A stretch of 64,000 nt of DNA, from the NCBI RefSeq assembly GCF_900100185.1, contig NZ_FNEN01000001.1, positions 1 through 64,000 on the forward strand, given 5' to 3'. The DNA is from Natribacillus halophilus (GTDB lineage: Bacteria; Bacillota; Bacilli; Bacillales; Marinococcaceae). Every line of letters begins with the position of its first letter. Position 1 is the stretch's first letter. The position numbers were made by a program, and so were the translations under genes. The notes under the pieces were generated by a model, which saw only the letters and a list, made by a program, of their open reading frames with translations, did not search any database and was not told the origin of the DNA. Shown one piece after another: positions 42,597 to 50,953 of this stretch.

Positions 42597-44577
42597 GACT
42601 GTCTTCCTCCTCTCTTAGCAACATTTGCTCGTTATCCATGATGTTCGTTTCTTCATCGAGGCCGAAGGCCACGTGGGATTCGATCCATTTTCTGCGCGGT
42701 TCCACCTTGTCGCCCATCAAGGTCGAGACGCGTTTATCGGCCCGGGCAAGATCGTCGACGTTCACACGGATAAGCGTACGCCCTTCCGGGTCCATCGTCG
42801 TTTCCCACAATTGTATCGGGTCCATTTCGCCGAGGCCTTTGTAGCGTTGAACCGTATAACCTTTTCCGACGTTTTTGATCGCCGTATTCAAGCCTTCTTC
42901 ATCCCAGGCGTATTCCATTTTTCGTTTTGCCCCGCTGCCTTTTTCCACTTTATAAAGGGGAGGTAAGGCGATGAACACCTTGCCCGCTTCTACGAGTGGA
43001 CGCATGTAGCGGTAGAAAAAGGTGAGCAATAAGACTTGAATATGCGCCCCGTCCGTATCCGCGTCCGTCATAATCACAATTTTGTCGTAGTTACAATCAT
43101 CAATGGAAAAATCCGTCCCCGCACCTGCGCCGATCGCGTAAATAATCGTGCGGATTTCCTCGTTTTTCATAATGTCGTCGAGTTTGGCCTTCTCGGTATT
43201 GATCACTTTCCCGCGCAACGGAAGGACGGCCTGAAACTTACGGTCACGCCCTTCTTTCGCGGAACCTCCTGCGGAATCCCCTTCCACGAGATACAGTTCA
43301 TTTCGCTGCGGGTTTTTGGACTGGGCGGGGGTGAGCTTGCCGCTCAGCAAGGCTTCTTTTTTGCGGGATTTCTTTCCGCTTCTTGCTTCTTCTCTTGCTT
43401 TCCGTGCGGTTTCCCGGACTTGCTGGGCCTTGATCGCTTTTTGGATCAACATCGTGCTCAGTTTCGGATTTTCTTCCAAAAAGTAACCCAGTTTCTCGGA
43501 AAGAAACGCATCCACGGCTGCGCGCGCATCGGGTGTTCCCAATTTGCTTTTCGTCTGTCCCTCAAACTGCAGGAGCGCTTCGGGAATATGGACGGATAGC
43601 ACCGCCGTTAAGCCTTCACGAATGTCATTGCCGTCCAGGTTCTTGTCTTTTGTCTTTAACATTTGCAATTTGCGGGCATGTTCGTTTAACGCGCGCGTAA
43701 GGGCTGTTTTCATCCCGAATTCATGCGTGCCCCCGTCCCTCGTGCGGACGTGATTCACAAAGGATAAAATATTCTCGGTATAGCCATCATTGAATTGAAA
43801 GGCAAAATCGATACGTATATCCTGTTGCCCGCCATCGAATGAGATGACCTCATGCAGGCTTTCCTTATCTTCATTTAAGTAGGAGACAAAAGCCTGTAGC
43901 CCTGTTTCATACTGAAACGTTTCCTGTTGAGAAGTGTCCCCGCGTTTATCGGTGAACGTAATCGCTGTGCCGCCTAACAGAAAAGCAGCTTCCCGCAAAC
44001 GCTCGGCTAATGTCTCGTAATGAAAGGAGACCGCTTGCAACACTCCCGGGTCGGGGAGAAAACGTACGCATGTCCCCGTTTTCCTGGTTGTTCCTTTTTT
44101 TTCAAGGGTTGTCACCGGCACACCGCCATTTTCAAAGCGTTGTTCATACCGATGACCATCGCGGTGAATGGTTAAATGAAGCCAGGCGGACAACGCGTTC
44201 ACAACGGAAGCACCGACGCCATGAAGCCCCCCGCTCGCTGTATAGCCCCCTTGCCCGAATTTTCCGCCGGCATGGAGCACCGTCATGATCACTTCGGGCG
44301 TCGGTCGTCCGGTTCGGTGCATGCCTACAGGAATACCGCGCCCTTCATCCTGTACGGAAACACTTCCATCCTCGTGCAGGGTTACATCGATCGTTTGTCC
44401 GAATCCGGCCATGGCCTCATCGACGGCATTGTCGACGACTTCGTCCACGAGGTGATGCAACCCGCGGGTATCACTGCTTCCTATATACATTCCGGGCCTT
44501 TTGCGGACGGCTTCCAGCCCTTCGAGGACCTGAATGGTATCATCATCATATTCGAGTGTGTTTTTAATATCTCTCAC
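42583..44577 (-). CDS. parE: DNA topoisomerase IV subunit B
   Basis: ATPase subunit of topoisomerase IV. GHKL ATPase domain with LEGLEAVRKRPGMYIG, DEVVDNAVDEA and GGLHGVGASVVNALS, then the TOPRIM domain with LYLVEGDSAGGSA and DADTDGAH. Two starts are possible: ATG 44601, or GTG 44577, which I prefer because AAAGGAG lies over the ATG and upstream of the GTG (spacing 12). The coding frame ends 14 bp inside parC. A LexA-like box and a hairpin repeat lie upstream. Confidence 0.95.
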   Translation of the reverse strand: MRDIKNTLEYDDDTIQVLEGLEAVRKRPGMYIGSSDTRGLHHLVDEVVDNAVDEAMAGFGQTIDVTLHEDGSVSVQDEGRGIPVGMHRTGRPTPEVIMTVLHAGGKFGQGGYTASGGLHGVGASVVNALSAWLHLTIHRDGHRYEQRFENGGVPVTTLEKKGTTRKTGTCVRFLPDPGVLQAVSFHYETLAERLREAAFLLGGTAITFTDKRGDTSQQETFQYETGLQAFVSYLNEDKESLHEVISFDGGQQDIRIDFAFQFNDGYTENILSFVNHVRTRDGGTHEFGMKTALTRALNEHARKLQMLKTKDKNLDGNDIREGLTAVLSVHIPEALLQFEGQTKSKLGTPDARAAVDAFLSEKLGYFLEENPKLSTMLIQKAIKAQQVRETARKAREEARSGKKSRKKEALLSGKLTPAQSKNPQRNELYLVEGDSAGGSAKEGRDRKFQAVLPLRGKVINTEKAKLDDIMKNEEIRTIIYAIGAGAGTDFSIDDCNYDKIVIMTDADTDGAHIQVLLLTFFYRYMRPLVEAGKVFIALPPLYKVEKGSGAKRKMEYAWDEEGLNTAIKNVGKGYTVQRYKGLGEMDPIQLWETTMDPEGRTLIRVNVDDLARADKRVSTLMGDKVEPRRKWIESHVAFGLDEETNIMDNEQMLLREEEDSHAGS

Positions 44578-44611
44578 GAATGAACGAGACTCCTTTCCCA
44601 TGGAACAACTT

Positions 44612-44656
44612 ACTAAGGCTTTCGCCAGGCTTGGCGATAAACCAAGTTTTCTTTAC
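44612..44656 (-). repeat. Dispersed hairpin repeat, copy 2 (core only)
   Basis: Minus strand GTAAAGAAAACTTGG, hairpin and TTAGT; the TTGCACTTAT tail and the second hairpin are missing. It lies in the parE leader, between the promoter and the start codon. Confidence 0.8.
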
Positions 44657-44675
44657 GGTCACGTTATCTTATATT

Positions 44676-44705
44676 ACCATACACGCATGGAACGTATGTT
44701 TTCAA
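44676..44705 (-). promoter_or_regulatory. parE promoter with LexA-like box
   Basis: Minus-strand TTGAAA (44700-44705), 18-bp spacer, TATGGT (44676-44681). GAACGTATGTTTTC (44690-44703) overlaps the -35 and resembles the Gram-positive LexA site CGAACNNNNGTTCG with one weak half. B. subtilis parEC belongs to the SOS regulon, so this site is plausible. Confidence 0.55.
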
Positions 44706-44816
44706 GTTATAAGTGCTTATGAGTGAAAACTTTTTTGATCAGACGCCTCATGTATATGTTTTGATTCTGACAAGGGTTCTTTATCCTGTCAACATGCCAT
44801 TAACGTAAGCATAACA

Positions 44817-44844
44817 CAAATAAAGTGGGCTTGGAGAAGCCCAC
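44817..44844 (-). terminator. Terminator of the YneT gene
   Basis: GTGGGCTT / AAGCCCAC stem followed on the minus strand by TTTATTTG. Confidence 0.85.
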
Positions 44845-44879
44845 ATTCATACTTACATCCTTCATTTCTCTCGTTTGCC

Positions 44880-45296
44880 CTACTGCATCTTACTGTGCTC
44901 CACTTTAATGCAGCGATCCATAATCACGGTTTTCCCGCTGTTCCTGGCTATTTCATAGCCTTCTTCGTTAACGATGCCCAGTTGCGTCCAGAACACCTTC
45001 GCGTCCGTATTCGTGGCGTCCCTGGCAATGTCGGGTATAAACTCGCTGCGCCGAAACACGTTAATAATATCGATGGGCTCGTCGACATCCTGGAGCGACG
45101 GCACCGCTTTTTCCCCGAGGACTTCGTCCGCTTTAGGATTCACGGGAATAATTTTATATCCTGCTGACTGCATCACGCTGGACACTTCGTTGGACGTACG
45201 ATCCGGATTATCGGATAGCCCAACGACAGCAATATTTTTGGCATCCTTTAAAATTTGAGCAATGTCTTCCTGGGATGGATTGGCTATCGTCGTCAT
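44880..45296 (-). CDS. yneT: CoA-binding domain protein (YneT family)
   Basis: 138-residue Rossmann-like CoA-binding protein. NIAVVGLSDNPDRTSNEV is the nucleotide-binding start, GYKIIPVNPKADEVLGEK the middle, and the end MDRCIKVEHSKMQ has the family cysteine. No acyl-CoA synthetase domains are fused to it. In B. subtilis yneT also sits upstream of parE. Own terminator; the opuC-like permease gene ends 18 bp upstream of its start side. Function in the cell is unknown. Confidence 0.9.
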   Translation of the reverse strand: MTTIANPSQEDIAQILKDAKNIAVVGLSDNPDRTSNEVSSVMQSAGYKIIPVNPKADEVLGEKAVPSLQDVDEPIDIINVFRRSEFIPDIARDATNTDAKVFWTQLGIVNEEGYEIARNSGKTVIMDRCIKVEHSKMQ

Positions 45297-45314
45297 ACAT
45301 AATGCCTCCTCAAA

Positions 45315-46841
45315 TTAGTTTAAATGTCCGTTCTCCTGCAAATAATCTTCGGACACTACTTCGGGATCAACATCTTCATAATCGACCAGATAATTCATCT
45401 CCTGCATATCTTCATCAGTAATTTCTCCCGCGAGGGTGTTTAAAATACTCTCCAGTTCAGGATGTTCGTCCAGGACTTCCTCTCGCAGCAACGGTGCTCC
45501 CTGATACGGCGGGAACAATTCCTCATCATCTTCCAAAACAACCATACCATACTCGACGAGATAAGCGTCTGTCGAATAAGCATCGATCACTTCCACTTCC
45601 CCTTCTTCAATCGCCTGGGAGCGAAGGCCGGGGTCCAGGCCGTTAACATCCGCAAATTCGAATCCGTACGCCTCGGTGACGGCATCATAGCCATCATCGG
45701 GGCGGTCGAGAAATTCAAAGGTAAACCCGGCGGTCAGTTCGTTCTGGATCGGTTCCAGGTCTGAAATCGTTTCCAGTTCGTATGCTTCGCCGACCTCATT
45801 GCTCACGGCCAAAGCGTATGTGTTATTATACGCCATCGGTTCCAGATAAACCAAATCGTATGCTGTTTCTATCCCCTTTTTGGTCGCTTCATACACTTCG
45901 TCTTCATTCATCCCCGACGGATCTTGCCCGAGGAGATCGACATAAGCGGTTCCGGTAAATTCCGGATAGATATCGATATCCCCGACGAGCAGAGCGTCAA
46001 ACACGATATCTGTTCCGCCGAGACCTGCCTGTACATCCACGTTCAAGTCGGTCTCATCTTCGGTTAAATGCTTGTACATATGTGCAAGTATATCCGGCTC
46101 TGCATCCAACTTGCCGCCAATCACGAGGTCACTTTGCTGAGCAGGAACGAGCGTTGGTGAAATGACGATTAAAAAAGCGCTGGCCATCACGACCCCGAAG
46201 GTCATAAACGAACGTTTCGTTTTCTCCGTCCATCGTAAAATAAAATCAAACAACAACGCCAAAATCGCGGCAGGAATCGCTCCGAGCAAAATATAGGATT
46301 GGTCCGCCCGCTGAATACCGGTCATGATCAAATCCCCGAGGCCGCCGGCACCGATCAGCGCTGCCAATGTGGCGGTTCCGATGATGAGAACCATCGATGT
46401 ACGGACCCCGGCCATCACGACCGGCATCGCCATCGGTAACTCTACTTTGCGCAGCCTCCGGGCCGGGCTCATCCCCATGCCTGTCGCCGCTTCTTTAATG
46501 GCCGGGTCTATCTCGCGTATGCCCGTATAAGTGTTGCGCAGGATAGGCAAAAGGGCATAGGCGGTTAGTGCAATGACTGCCGGAACGGTACCGATGCCGA
46601 GAAAAATAATCATAAACCCGAGGAGAGCGAGACTCGGGATCGTTTGCAATACAGCGGCAACGCCGATGATCGGTTCTGCGAAGCGGCGCGTTCGTGTAAG
46701 GAGGATGCCGAGCGGGAGCGCTATAAGTATCGCGCCCAAAAGCGCAATCAAGGACATTTGGATATGTTCCCACAACGAACTTAAAAGCGTCTCTTGTTGC
46801 TGGGAAAATAGCTCCAAAAACTCGTTTAAAGGATCCATCAC
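45315..46841 (-). CDS. Osmoprotectant ABC transporter: permease fused to substrate-binding domain
   Basis: OpuC/OpuB-type importer subunit for glycine betaine, carnitine or choline. Residues 1-~210 are the permease (IPSLALLGFMIIFLGIG and the EAA motif KEAATGMGMSPARRL); ~235-508 form the OpuAC substrate-binding domain (DLVIGGKLDAEPDILAHMYK, PEFTGTAYVDLLG). Fusion removes the need for a lipoprotein. It overlaps the ATPase gene by 4 bp (ATGA). The binding domain is very acidic, consistent with function in brine. Exact substrate not assigned. Confidence 0.93.
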   Translation of the reverse strand: MMDPLNEFLELFSQQQETLLSSLWEHIQMSLIALLGAILIALPLGILLTRTRRFAEPIIGVAAVLQTIPSLALLGFMIIFLGIGTVPAVIALTAYALLPILRNTYTGIREIDPAIKEAATGMGMSPARRLRKVELPMAMPVVMAGVRTSMVLIIGTATLAALIGAGGLGDLIMTGIQRADQSYILLGAIPAAILALLFDFILRWTEKTKRSFMTFGVVMASAFLIVISPTLVPAQQSDLVIGGKLDAEPDILAHMYKHLTEDETDLNVDVQAGLGGTDIVFDALLVGDIDIYPEFTGTAYVDLLGQDPSGMNEDEVYEATKKGIETAYDLVYLEPMAYNNTYALAVSNEVGEAYELETISDLEPIQNELTAGFTFEFLDRPDDGYDAVTEAYGFEFADVNGLDPGLRSQAIEEGEVEVIDAYSTDAYLVEYGMVVLEDDEELFPPYQGAPLLREEVLDEHPELESILNTLAGEITDEDMQEMNYLVDYEDVDPEVVSEDYLQENGHLN

Positions 46842-47899
46842 GGCAGTGCCCCCGTTTCCGCGCGCTGGTTATACAAGTAAGCGACGATGTTTTTATAGCT
46901 TAAAATACCGACGAGTTGTTCATTTTCCACGACGGGCACGGCGTCATATTCGGAAGCTTCCACCGCGGAAACGACCTCGCGTAACGGGCGTTCCGGTGAA
47001 ATCAGCAGCTCATGGCTCACGGTTCCCGATGGCTCCAGTCGACCGAGAAAGCGCCGTTCATCGCCGAAAACGTATAAAGGCGCAGGGTATGAAGGCGCAT
47101 GGAGCGTCGTCTCCCGGGTCATATGCTTGCTGTCGGTTTCCATCACTTCCGACACCGGCGTTTCCCATAAATCCGGTTTACGGTTGCCGACAAACGATTT
47201 GACAAAGTCATTGACGGGCGCATGTTGGAGGTCTCGGGGCGTTCCGGTTTGCAGCGCCTCACCATCTTTCAGCAAGCAGATACGATCGGCGAGTTTAAAC
47301 GCCTCTTCAATATCGTGGGTGACAAATACAATCGTCTTTTTGATCCTTTCCTGTAATGTCGCGATATCATTTTGCAAATGCTCACGGCTGATGGGGTCCA
47401 GCGCGCTAAAAGGCTCATCCATAAGCAAAATATCAGGATCTGCCGCCAATGCCCGAACGACGCCGACCCGTTGTTGTTCGCCGCCGGACAGCTCATCCGG
47501 ATTCCGGTTACGAAAGGTCTTAGGATCCAGACCCACCATTTCCAGCAATTCGTCAATGCGTTTACCGGTTTCTCTTTTCCCCCACTTTTTCATTTCCGGG
47601 ACGACAGCGATATTTTCTGCCACCGTCATCGTCGGAAAGAGTCCAATCTGTTGCAGAACATAACCGATATTCCAGCGTAATTCCTGGCGGTTGAAATCGC
47701 GAATATCTTTGCCCTCCATGTGAACCGTTCCTTCCGTCGGCTCGACGAGGCGGTTGATCATCTTTAAACTCGTTGTTTTCCCGCAGCCACTCGGACCGAT
47801 GAGGGCAAAAAATTCTCCTTTTTCGACATGGAAATGAAGATTTTTTACGGCCGTTGTTTCTTCCGCGAATGTTTTGGATACATTTTTGAACGTAATCAT
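46838..47899 (-). CDS. Osmoprotectant ABC transporter ATPase with CBS domains
   Basis: ATPase of the same importer. 353 residues from ATG 47899, 9 nt after AGGTGA; the longer frame from 47965 is discarded. Walker A GPSGCGKTT, signature LSGGEQQRVGVVRAL, Walker B ILLMDEPFSALDPI. Two CBS domains form the C-terminal ~120 residues (PVSEVMETDSKHM and VVENEQLVGILSYKNI), which in OpuA sense ionic strength. First gene of the two-gene operon. Confidence 0.93.
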   Translation of the reverse strand: MITFKNVSKTFAEETTAVKNLHFHVEKGEFFALIGPSGCGKTTSLKMINRLVEPTEGTVHMEGKDIRDFNRQELRWNIGYVLQQIGLFPTMTVAENIAVVPEMKKWGKRETGKRIDELLEMVGLDPKTFRNRNPDELSGGEQQRVGVVRALAADPDILLMDEPFSALDPISREHLQNDIATLQERIKKTIVFVTHDIEEAFKLADRICLLKDGEALQTGTPRDLQHAPVNDFVKSFVGNRKPDLWETPVSEVMETDSKHMTRETTLHAPSYPAPLYVFGDERRFLGRLEPSGTVSHELLISPERPLREVVSAVEASEYDAVPVVENEQLVGILSYKNIVAYLYNQRAETGALP

Positions 47900-47965
47900 A
47901 TCTGTTCGGTCACCTGCTTTTAAAATCCACTTCACTATGAACTTCCCATTTCTGCTCGCTTTCAA

Positions 47966-47993
47966 ACAAAAAACTGTCGAATTTTCGACAGTT
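47966..47993 (-). terminator. Terminator of the small ORF at 47993
   Basis: AACTGTCGAA / TTCGACAGTT perfect stem, then TTTTTTG on the minus strand. Confidence 0.88.
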
Positions 47994-48208
47994 CATTGTT
48001 CGGGTTTATATCCCATTTCAAAATAAAGGGCCTGTTGTGAATAAAGGTGCGCTTGTTGCACGGCTCTTTTGGCCTGTTCACAGTCATGATCATCTTTCGT
48101 GTGGGCGATTTGGTCCAGTTGGGCTTCCGTATGCTTGATGGCCGCTTCAATCCGGCGTACTTGTGCATAGGTATGGGAACGTTCCTTGAAACAAAGCTGA
48201 GCGTACAA
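47993..48208 (-). CDS. Small helical protein, 71 aa, unknown function
   Basis: Not recognised with certainty; it has the look of small Bacillus DUF2564-type helical proteins. TTG 48208 follows GGGGGAGGA at 8 nt. The product is a charged helix-rich chain (RRIEAAIKHTEAQLDQIAH, then EQAKRAVQQAHLYSQQAL), probably two coiled-coil helices, with a single cysteine pair (C6, C41). It has its own terminator. Located between the betaine transporter and the rRNA methyltransferase. Confidence 0.65.
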   Translation of the reverse strand: MYAQLCFKERSHTYAQVRRIEAAIKHTEAQLDQIAHTKDDHDCEQAKRAVQQAHLYSQQALYFEMGYKPEQ

Positions 48209-48274
48209 CGATGATTCCTCCCCCGAAGACGGTGCTAACAAATCTATTGTACGCCCGTGTTTGCCGATTTATTC

Positions 48275-49402
48275 CTACTTTTTCGCCCAAAACTGGTAAT
48301 AATCGGTTTTAATATTGCCGTTAAACAGTTTTCTTTTTTTCGTGGCATTTTGTCCGTAAAAAGTTTCGAACTGTTCGTTTGCGCTGAGCACATAGACAGA
48401 CCAGCCCGGAAACTGTTTTTGACTCACACGACCGAGCGTTTCGTACAACTTTTGCACGCTTTGGCGTTCCTCCATCCTTGTTCCGTAAGGCGGGTTGCAA
48501 ACGAGGACGCCGCGTTCTGACATACGCTCAAGGTCCTTGATATCTTTTGTTTTCCATTCAATCTCCTCGACACCGGCGATCGCCGCGTTATCGGAAGCCA
48601 GTTTTGTCATGCGCGCATCCCGGTCCGAACCGTAAATCGCAGGCATGTGCGCATCATCGATCAGATCACGGGCTTCTTCTCGCGCCTGCACCCATGTATC
48701 CTCGTGGATAAACGGCCATTGTTCGGCCTGAAAGCTTCGCTTAAGACCGGGAGCGATATTTTTGGCCATCATCGCCGCTTCGATGGGAATGGTTCCGGAG
48801 CCGCAGAACGGGTCGAGGAACGCCATATCGGAATGGGGGCGCCAATTGGTCAACATAATCATGGCCGAGGCGAGTGTTTCTTTCAGCGGTGCTTCACTGT
48901 GTAGGCGGCGGTAGCCGCGCTTATGCAAACCGTCGCCCGTCGTGTCCAATGTGAGCGTGACTTCATCTTTTAACAAGGCTACCTCAATTTTAAACAAAGG
49001 GCCGTCCTCATTGAACCATGATTGGTTATACGTTTGCTTCAAACGCTCGACGACGGCTTTTTTAACAATACGTTGGCAGTCGGGAACGCTGTACAGTTGC
49101 GATTTCACTGAACGGCCGACGACAGGAAACTCGCCGTAGACGGGGATAAATGCTTCCCAGGGCAGGTTCTTCGTTTCTTCGAACAGTTCTTCAAAAGAGG
49201 TCGCGGTAAATGAACCGATCTTAAGTTTCACCCTATCCGATGTCCTCAGCCACAAGTTGGACCGGCAAAGCGCTTCCTCGCCCCCTTCAAATATAACCTT
49301 TCCATTTTCGACGGTTGTTTCATATCCAAGGTTGCGAACCTCTTTAGCCACGAGACTTTCCAGTCCCATCGTTGCCGTAGCAATATATGTATACGTTCCC
49401 AT
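48275..49402 (-). CDS. ypsC: RlmL/YpsC-family RNA methyltransferase (THUMP)
   Basis: SAM-dependent RNA guanine N2-methyltransferase, probably acting on 23S rRNA. THUMP RNA-binding domain at ~50-150, then the methyltransferase domain with FLDPFCGSGTIPIEAA and the catalytic NPPYG motif (VLVCNPPYGTRM). 375 residues. In B. subtilis ypsC also sits next to rnpB and gpsB. The rnpB terminator lies 24 bp upstream of its start codon. Confidence 0.92.
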   Translation of the reverse strand: MGTYTYIATATMGLESLVAKEVRNLGYETTVENGKVIFEGGEEALCRSNLWLRTSDRVKLKIGSFTATSFEELFEETKNLPWEAFIPVYGEFPVVGRSVKSQLYSVPDCQRIVKKAVVERLKQTYNQSWFNEDGPLFKIEVALLKDEVTLTLDTTGDGLHKRGYRRLHSEAPLKETLASAMIMLTNWRPHSDMAFLDPFCGSGTIPIEAAMMAKNIAPGLKRSFQAEQWPFIHEDTWVQAREEARDLIDDAHMPAIYGSDRDARMTKLASDNAAIAGVEEIEWKTKDIKDLERMSERGVLVCNPPYGTRMEERQSVQKLYETLGRVSQKQFPGWSVYVLSANEQFETFYGQNATKKRKLFNGNIKTDYYQFWAKK

Positions 49403-49425
49403 AAGCGCTTCCCTGCCTTTTATGT

Positions 49426-49447
49426 AAAAAACCCCGTATACGGGGTC
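49426..49447 (-). terminator. Terminator of rnpB
   Basis: ACCCCGTA / TACGGGGT perfect stem followed on the minus strand by TTTTTT. Confidence 0.93.
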
Positions 49448-49455
49448 TGTCCAGA

Positions 49456-49946
49456 GGCTGAAAATGTTCTGTAAGCCATGTTCTGTATCGCTGTGCTCCG
49501 GCTGTTAACCTTGCAAAGCGACGGCAATCATCTATCTGCGAATCAATCGCCTCTCCCCGTCGTTTCCAACAGGGAAAATGCCCCTACCATCATTTGGGTT
49601 ACTCGCTCGAGGGGTTTACCGCGTTCCACTCTCCGCGTTTCCGCGAAGACTTCGTCACTGTGGCACTTTCAGAAGGATAACCCTATTCTTTGTAAGAACG
49701 TAGGTGTTCCTTGCGCCGTCAGTTCAGTAAAGAAAACTCTTGGCTTATCGCCAAGCCTGGCGAAAGCCTTAGTTGCACTTATGCATGATAAGAAAGTTAT
49801 ACTTTCTTATCTACAAAAAACCGAACTGCCCTGACTTATGGTTTCGTCAGGCACGGTCACTACAACCCTTTAAGGTTGTGCGAGCATGGACTTTCCTCTC
49901 TGTTCGCTATAAACAGAGCGATTGCCCGAACATTTACAGCTTATCT
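49456..49946 (-). ncRNA. rnpB: RNase P RNA (type B) with an inserted repeat
   Basis: Catalytic RNA of RNase P, which matures tRNA 5' ends. Read on the minus strand it has the conserved AGGAAAGTCCATGCTCGCAC, GAAAGTGCCACAGTGACG, GAGTGGAACGCGGTAAACCC, AGATAGATGATTGCCG and ACATGGCTTACAGAAC blocks in order. P1 pairs GCTGTAAATGTTC with GAACATTTTCAGC (one mismatch). The ~490-nt length exceeds the usual ~400 because repeat copy 3 fills the loop of the helix after P8 (P9; arms CAGTTC/GAACTG). Ends are approximate. Confidence 0.95.
49727..49811 (+). repeat. Dispersed hairpin repeat, copy 3, inside rnpB
   Basis: Core 49727-49782 (GTAAAGAAAACTCTTGG, the GGCTTATCGCCA / TGGCGAAAGCC hairpin, TTAGTTGCACTTAT) plus second hairpin GATAAGAAAGT / ACTTTCTTATC at 49787-49811. 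Bounded by the two P9 arms at 49720-49725 and 49823-49828. Closely matches copy 1 over its whole length. Confidence 0.93.
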
Positions 49947-49955
49947 GCAAGCTGT

Positions 49956-49984
49956 ATTATAACGTGCTTTCAACTTTTATGCAA
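49956..49984 (-). promoter_or_regulatory. rnpB promoter
   Basis: Minus-strand TTGCAT (49979-49984), 17-bp spacer, TATAAT (49956-49961). Places the start near 49946-49949. Confidence 0.75.
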
Positions 49985-49986
49985 GG

Positions 49987-50391
49987 TCACATGCGAAGTA
50001 AGGCTTTTTTTGCCAAGTGGTCGGCTTCTTGATTGGCCCGTTTCGGGACCCATGCTACGTCGAACCATTTAAAGTCGGCGCTTAATAACAAGACTTCATG
50101 CAATAACGGCGTATAACGAGCACTTTTCATCCTCCCCTGTTCAACGGCATCAGAGACGAGTTGGGAATCCGTGAAAAAGCGCCCGTGATCGTAGCCTGTC
50201 CCCTGCGCCCACTTCATTCCTTCATGGAGGGCGGCGAATTCCGCCTCATGAATATGGGTATGATCTGAGGGGAGACTTTTTCTCTCGACATCTCCGTTCG
50301 GATGTTTCAAAAACAGGCCATAGCCACATACGCCGGGATCGCCGTTACAAGCGGCATCGACATATATGTGAACGACTTGCTCGGCAGTCAT
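49987..50391 (-). CDS. RNase HI-like protein
   Basis: 134-residue RNase H-fold protein of the YpeP/YpdQ kind. Acidic residues: HIYVDAACNGDPG (first Asp), HEAEFAALHEGMKWA (Glu), and FFTDSQLVSDAVE (second Asp); a C-terminal Asp lies in PKRANQEADHLAKKA. The basic protrusion of E. coli RNase HI is missing. It overlaps the gpsB stop by 4 bp (ATGA). In some Bacillus relatives such proteins have lost RNA-hybrid cleavage, so activity is uncertain. Confidence 0.88.
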   Translation of the reverse strand: MTAEQVVHIYVDAACNGDPGVCGYGLFLKHPNGDVERKSLPSDHTHIHEAEFAALHEGMKWAQGTGYDHGRFFTDSQLVSDAVEQGRMKSARYTPLLHEVLLLSADFKWFDVAWVPKRANQEADHLAKKALLRM

Positions 50392-50747
50392 TGCGATAAT
50401 TTCTTTCCGAACACTTCTTTTTCCAGGTTGGAGATCCGTTTTAGAATATCATAATTGGTTGATCCACCCGTCGTTGCGGTAGCAGGCGCTTCATCAGTTT
50501 CCGAAGGCTCGGCATCTGCGGGAGGCGCTTGCGAGCGTTGCGAACGTTGGGGCCCCGTCGCCGTTTGCATTTTTCGTAACTGTCCTACTTCCTTTTCCAA
50601 TTTATCAACCTGATCCTGGAAAAGCTCGTAGTCTTGAATGATCGTATCTAAAAATTGATCAACTTCTTCTTTGTTGTAGCCTTTCATGCTCGTCTTAAAT
50701 TCTCTTTCAAGTATCTCTTTGGCTTCTAATTGAACGTTTGCTGGCAT
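50388..50747 (-). CDS. gpsB: Cell division adaptor GpsB
   Basis: DivIVA-like membrane-binding coiled-coil protein that shuttles PBP1 between division septum and side wall. 119 residues from ATG 50747. N-terminal domain: EFKTSMKGYNKEEVDQFLD, the DivIVA/GpsB signature, then a coiled coil (~40-68, ELFQDQVDKLEKEVGQL), a low-complexity linker rich in Ser, Ala and Pro, and a C-terminal helix (NYDILKRISNLEKEVFG). Neighbour of rnpB and ypsC as in B. subtilis. Confidence 0.93.
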   Translation of the reverse strand: MPANVQLEAKEILEREFKTSMKGYNKEEVDQFLDTIIQDYELFQDQVDKLEKEVGQLRKMQTATGPQRSQRSQAPPADAEPSETDEAPATATTGGSTNYDILKRISNLEKEVFGKKLSQ

Positions 50748-50847
50748 CGTACACACCCCGCGCTAGTATTCTCAAAGCTTATCCTTATTTTTTCAGAAGA
50801 CGCGGGAAATGTCAATTTGTCTCAATGAGGCAACATCGACAAGAGGT

Positions 50848-50928
50848 GTAAAGAAAACTTGGCTTATCGCCAAACATGGCGAAAGCCTTAGTTGCACTTA
50901 TCCTGCCAAAAAAAGCAGACTTTTGGCA
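50848..50928 (+). repeat. Dispersed hairpin repeat, copy 4
   Basis: Core 50848-50901 with CCAAACATGGCG in the loop region, then a second hairpin TGCCAAAA / TTTTGGCA (50904-50928). The second hairpin differs in sequence from copies 1 and 3 but sits at the same place. Lies between mrfB and gpsB. Confidence 0.85.
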
Positions 50929-50953
50929 AATTATGCGCTTGCCCGGGAAATAT

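Noticed and set aside
43036-43599. 187-residue open frame opposite parE
   Set aside because: Shadow of the highly conserved parE frame; no family features.
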